Positions 61,857 through 64,000 of a stretch of DNA of 64,000 nt are shown piece after piece. This DNA comes from Lachnospiraceae bacterium (lineage in GTDB: Bacteria; Bacillota; Clostridia; Lachnospirales; Lachnospiraceae), in contig SVEZ01000006.1 of assembly GCA_015057115.1 (NCBI GenBank), positions 87,927-151,926 of the forward strand. Reading direction: 5' to 3'. Below the pieces are notes generated by a model. It did no database searches. It was not told the origin of the DNA and was given only the letters and a program-made list of their open reading frames with translations. Made by a program: the position numbers and the translations under genes. How positions within the stretch are numbered: the first letter of the stretch is position 1; each line of letters opens with the position of its first letter.

Positions 61857-62603
61857 TTAAATAAATATAGCATAAAGTCTTCCTGCAACCTCTTCTGTAG
61901 TTACTCCATAGTTGATCAGTGTGTTAACATCAAACGGATCCTTCTCCAACCTTGAAATAAAATCTGTAATATCTTTTAAAACAGAAGCCGGTAATCCTTC
62001 GGTTCTTTTCACTTCCATTTCAACGATTATCCTCAAAACATCTTTTTTATGCTTCTTGAATTCCGAAGAGTGAACCTCTTCTCCTGCGTCTCTTTTAGCT
62101 TTAAGATCCATGTAAGCCTTGGCCTTAAACAGGATCAGATATTCCGGTCTCAATACAGATAGTCCATTTATCACCGTTCTCCCTTTCAGCAAAACACTGT
62201 AATAATCTTCATTTAGAAGAATTCCTGATAGACTGGCGATATCGTCATCAATATGTATCGGCGTAAGCACATTCGGCTCACGAAGCGGAAACTCCGTTCT
62301 GGCAAACAGCTCTATCATCTTCGGGTATGAAGGATCCTTAGGTTCAGTAAATCGGAAAAACTGAGGTTTTCCGGAAGTAGTATTGCAATTCTCATATCCG
62401 CCCTCATCGATAAATTTCCAAAACTTTTCACCAAACTCGGGAGATAGTGCTTCCACTATCAGCACCATATCCAGATCTTTAGTCGCTCTAAATGTTGCAT
62501 CATTGCTTGTAAACACGATATCACAAGCAGCCCCGCCAATAAGAACATACTTGTCAGTATCATCCGCAAAATAATCTCTGAACACATTAAGTCCTGTTAC
62601 CAT
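61857..62603 (-). CDS. AbiEii-like nucleotidyltransferase (toxin candidate)
   Basis: A 248-aa cytosolic protein. VLIGGAACDIVFTSND and ATKDLDMVLIVEAL fit the GG-x(n)-TxDxD nucleotidyltransferase core used by AbiEii/MenT-type toxins and minimal nucleotidyltransferases. A helical C-terminal part follows (LILFKAKAYMDLKAKRDAGE, the usual lysine region). Its ATG overlaps the end of a winged-helix regulator gene by 7 bp, as in type IV toxin-antitoxin operons. Role (abortive infection) is inferred from layout and fold. Confidence 0.7.
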   Translation of the reverse strand: MVTGLNVFRDYFADDTDKYVLIGGAACDIVFTSNDATFRATKDLDMVLIVEALSPEFGEKFWKFIDEGGYENCNTTSGKPQFFRFTEPKDPSYPKMIELFARTEFPLREPNVLTPIHIDDDIASLSGILLNEDYYSVLLKGRTVINGLSVLRPEYLILFKAKAYMDLKAKRDAGEEVHSSEFKKHKKDVLRIIVEMEVKRTEGLPASVLKDITDFISRLEKDPFDVNTLINYGVTTEEVAGRLYAIFI

Positions 62604-63541
62604 ACATACTCCTTTAGCATTTCATTTACTGATGCCTCCACCCTTTCATCGTCCATCTCGTCTCTGATAGAAAGCATCACGCTTAAGGGATCCTGAACAT
62701 CTTTTTTTATCTTGTCAATAATATAGCCAAGTTCGAAAACACGGCATCCAGTATCTTCGCCTCGTCCTACCTGCTTCATATCCCTAATACCGGATGATGC
62801 AATTCCCTTCTTCTCGATCGCATAAGTTGGATAATTGTTATCAGCAAGCATGGAATACTCTGAAAGGGCAGATATTCCTGCCTTTATAGGCAGCTTTACA
62901 TCCTCTTTCAGTTCGAACACTTTTATGACCGGGTTTCTCATTAACGGGCGGAACCGTTCCCATGCTTCTTTATCACCTTTGCGGATCGTAATGGTACGGC
63001 GCCGATTCCGAAGCTCTATGATTCCTATATCCATATATTCCATCTCATCAAAGCTCTTGCTTATCGCCATTTTGGATACATCAAGATGCTCCGCCAATTT
63101 AGAGACGGTATCATGGTCGTACCCTTCATATAATCCCTGGAGCAATATGCGTTGTGTCAGAAAAGAAATCTGATGAACCGGCTTGAGTTCTCTTTGTTTC
63201 TTTCCCAAAAGGAGCCCCATAAACGGAAGATACACAGTATCATTACGGATCACGAAAGGAATTCCCTCCTCCGTCATCTTATCCTTTGAGTAGAGCGAAG
63301 CTTTTTCCAAAAATACTGCAACATTCATTTGCTGTTTTTGTTCCAAAAAAGCTCGATTCTTCCTGATTTGGCTGAGCCTTACATTTGTTTTGGGTTGCAG
63401 GGCTATCCATTCAACTCCACCTGAGTTTACTTTGTAAATAACATAAGTCCCTTTAAATAAAAGCGGGAGATAATCATATAATTCTGTAGCCTCGACTAAT
63501 TTAGTATCCATATGAAGCATTTCCGTGAGATATTTTTCCAT
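62597..63541 (-). CDS. AbiEi-like winged-helix antitoxin/regulator
   Basis: A 314-aa protein. The HTH region lies at about 160-205 (VSKLAEHLDVSKMAISKSFD); the N-terminal part (YDYLPLLFKGTYVIYKVNSG) and the C-terminal part (about 210-300, IKAGISALSEYSMLADNNYP) resemble the AbiEi plan of wHTH plus effector-facing domain. It should neutralise or repress the downstream nucleotidyltransferase, with which it forms a translationally coupled pair. It could alternatively be an unrelated MarR-like regulator. Confidence 0.65.
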   Translation of the reverse strand: MEKYLTEMLHMDTKLVEATELYDYLPLLFKGTYVIYKVNSGGVEWIALQPKTNVRLSQIRKNRAFLEQKQQMNVAVFLEKASLYSKDKMTEEGIPFVIRNDTVYLPFMGLLLGKKQRELKPVHQISFLTQRILLQGLYEGYDHDTVSKLAEHLDVSKMAISKSFDEMEYMDIGIIELRNRRRTITIRKGDKEAWERFRPLMRNPVIKVFELKEDVKLPIKAGISALSEYSMLADNNYPTYAIEKKGIASSGIRDMKQVGRGEDTGCRVFELGYIIDKIKKDVQDPLSVMLSIRDEMDDERVEASVNEMLKEYVW

Positions 63542-63610
63542 AATGCATCCTTTTTAATTTGTAAACTATTTTTATTTACAAACCAAATATAGCACACTGA
63601 TTGGAATAAA

Positions 63611-63924
63611 TCAATTAAAATCCGAGGATTTTAGTTTCCTTTCCACTGCTCGATCTATCGTTACACGATGAATACTTTCAATATCTGATAGGATACCATC
63701 CTTTATGATCTTTCCAAGATTGATGGGAGTATAGCCACATACATTTGCCGCAAGGTTAATGTGTTTGCAACCATCTTTCTCCATTTGGGACTTGGTATAG
63801 AATGGTGGGAAGTATTCCTGCAATTTCTTCTTTGTTATCGTGAGCTGCTGAAATCTGTTGCTCTCATCCTTGGGGGCATTCTCATTCAGGATCCGCATTA
63901 GTTCCATCTTAGTGATGGCGCGCA
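63611..63924 (-). pseudogene. 3' exon of a gene interrupted by a group II intron
   Basis: The frame (about 104 codons) begins with TTG (no ribosome site) directly at the intron end, so the true start lies beyond the window in the 5' exon. The product ends in a compact domain (LTITKKKLQEYFPPFYTKSQ, CKHINLAANVCGYTPINLG, HRVTIDRAVERKLKSSD). The family is not recognised. With splicing of the intron the gene may still be expressed. Confidence 0.6.
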
Positions 63925-64000
63925 ATCGGGTAGGAGGTAGATAATTATTTTATCTACCGACCTCCCACAGCACCGTACGTACGGTTCCGTATACGGCGCT
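63925..64000 (-). mobile_element. Group II intron 3' end (domains V and VI)
   Basis: On the minus strand the order is domain V (AGCGCCGTATAC, GGAACC, GTACGTACGGTGCT: a 34-nt hairpin with catalytic-triad-like AGC) and domain VI (GGTAGATAA/TTATCTACC with a bulged A near CTACCTCC), ending ...CCCGAT. This is the normal end of a group II intron; the body and any reverse transcriptase lie beyond the window. Confidence 0.85.

Noticed and set aside
63611..63924. Independent gene starting at the TTG codon
   Set aside because: The TTG coincides with the intron end and has no ribosome site; an exon interrupted by the intron explains it better.

Overview
The window looks like chromosomal DNA of a Lachnospiraceae-type member of the Clostridia (Bacillota). 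The reasons are strong AGGAGG-type ribosome sites, consensus sigma-A promoters, a CIRCE/HrcA site, a tandem glycine riboswitch, a type III glutamine synthetase, ECF-transporter S components, double-HTH regulators and large PAS/GGDEF/hybrid-kinase proteins. The assignment rests on gene content and style, not on a database match.

Layout. 0-9 kb: cell-wall and surface proteins (GH25 muramidase with Fn3 repeats, phosphodiester glycosidase), an ECF sigma/anti-sigma pair, and three enzymes of terminal peptide breakdown (PepD, an M24 Xaa-Pro peptidase, proline iminopeptidase). 9-27 kb: a PAS/GAF hybrid kinase, an SNF-type Na+ symporter, a glycine-riboswitch-controlled PTS_EIIC_2 membrane protein, DegV, an HrcA-controlled Hsp20, tRNA-Pro(GGG), glutamine synthetase III, MgtC, and an adjacent c-di-GMP pair (an EAL protein with two degenerate GGDEF domains, and an intact diguanylate cyclase). 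27-34 kb: IS debris, a hybrid kinase (REC plus Hpt) with a dual-REC partner, a permease with a disrupted 3' end and a YitT remnant.

35-39 kb is an AT-rich island. It holds a lipoprotein, a secreted C39/papain-like protease whose two halves meet in the -1 frame at a G GGA AAA heptamer, a 27-bp perfect inverted repeat, a 57-aa exported peptide gene missed by ordinary length cut-offs, and a convergent double-HTH/TPR regulator read in two frames. This is the best candidate in the window for an undescribed peptide-signalling or peptide-processing locus, but two of its genes are frameshifted as read, so decay is a live alternative.

39-55 kb is mostly ordinary: pseudouridine catabolism (psuG/psuK), a TARG1-like macrodomain protein, TcdA, a vitamin-type ECF S component divergent from a truncated MocR regulator with Lys-to-Arg at the PLP site, an OhrR-like box in front of flavodoxin/alcohol dehydrogenase/BioY, and a sensor kinase paired with a sugar-type binding lipoprotein without a permease. 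56-64 kb is an accessory zone with many broken genes (an internally deleted DUF5131 gene, two acetyltransferase fragments), a PadR/CPBP operon with a near-perfect double operator, an AbiE-like toxin-antitoxin pair, and at the edge the 3' end of a group II intron that interrupts a gene.
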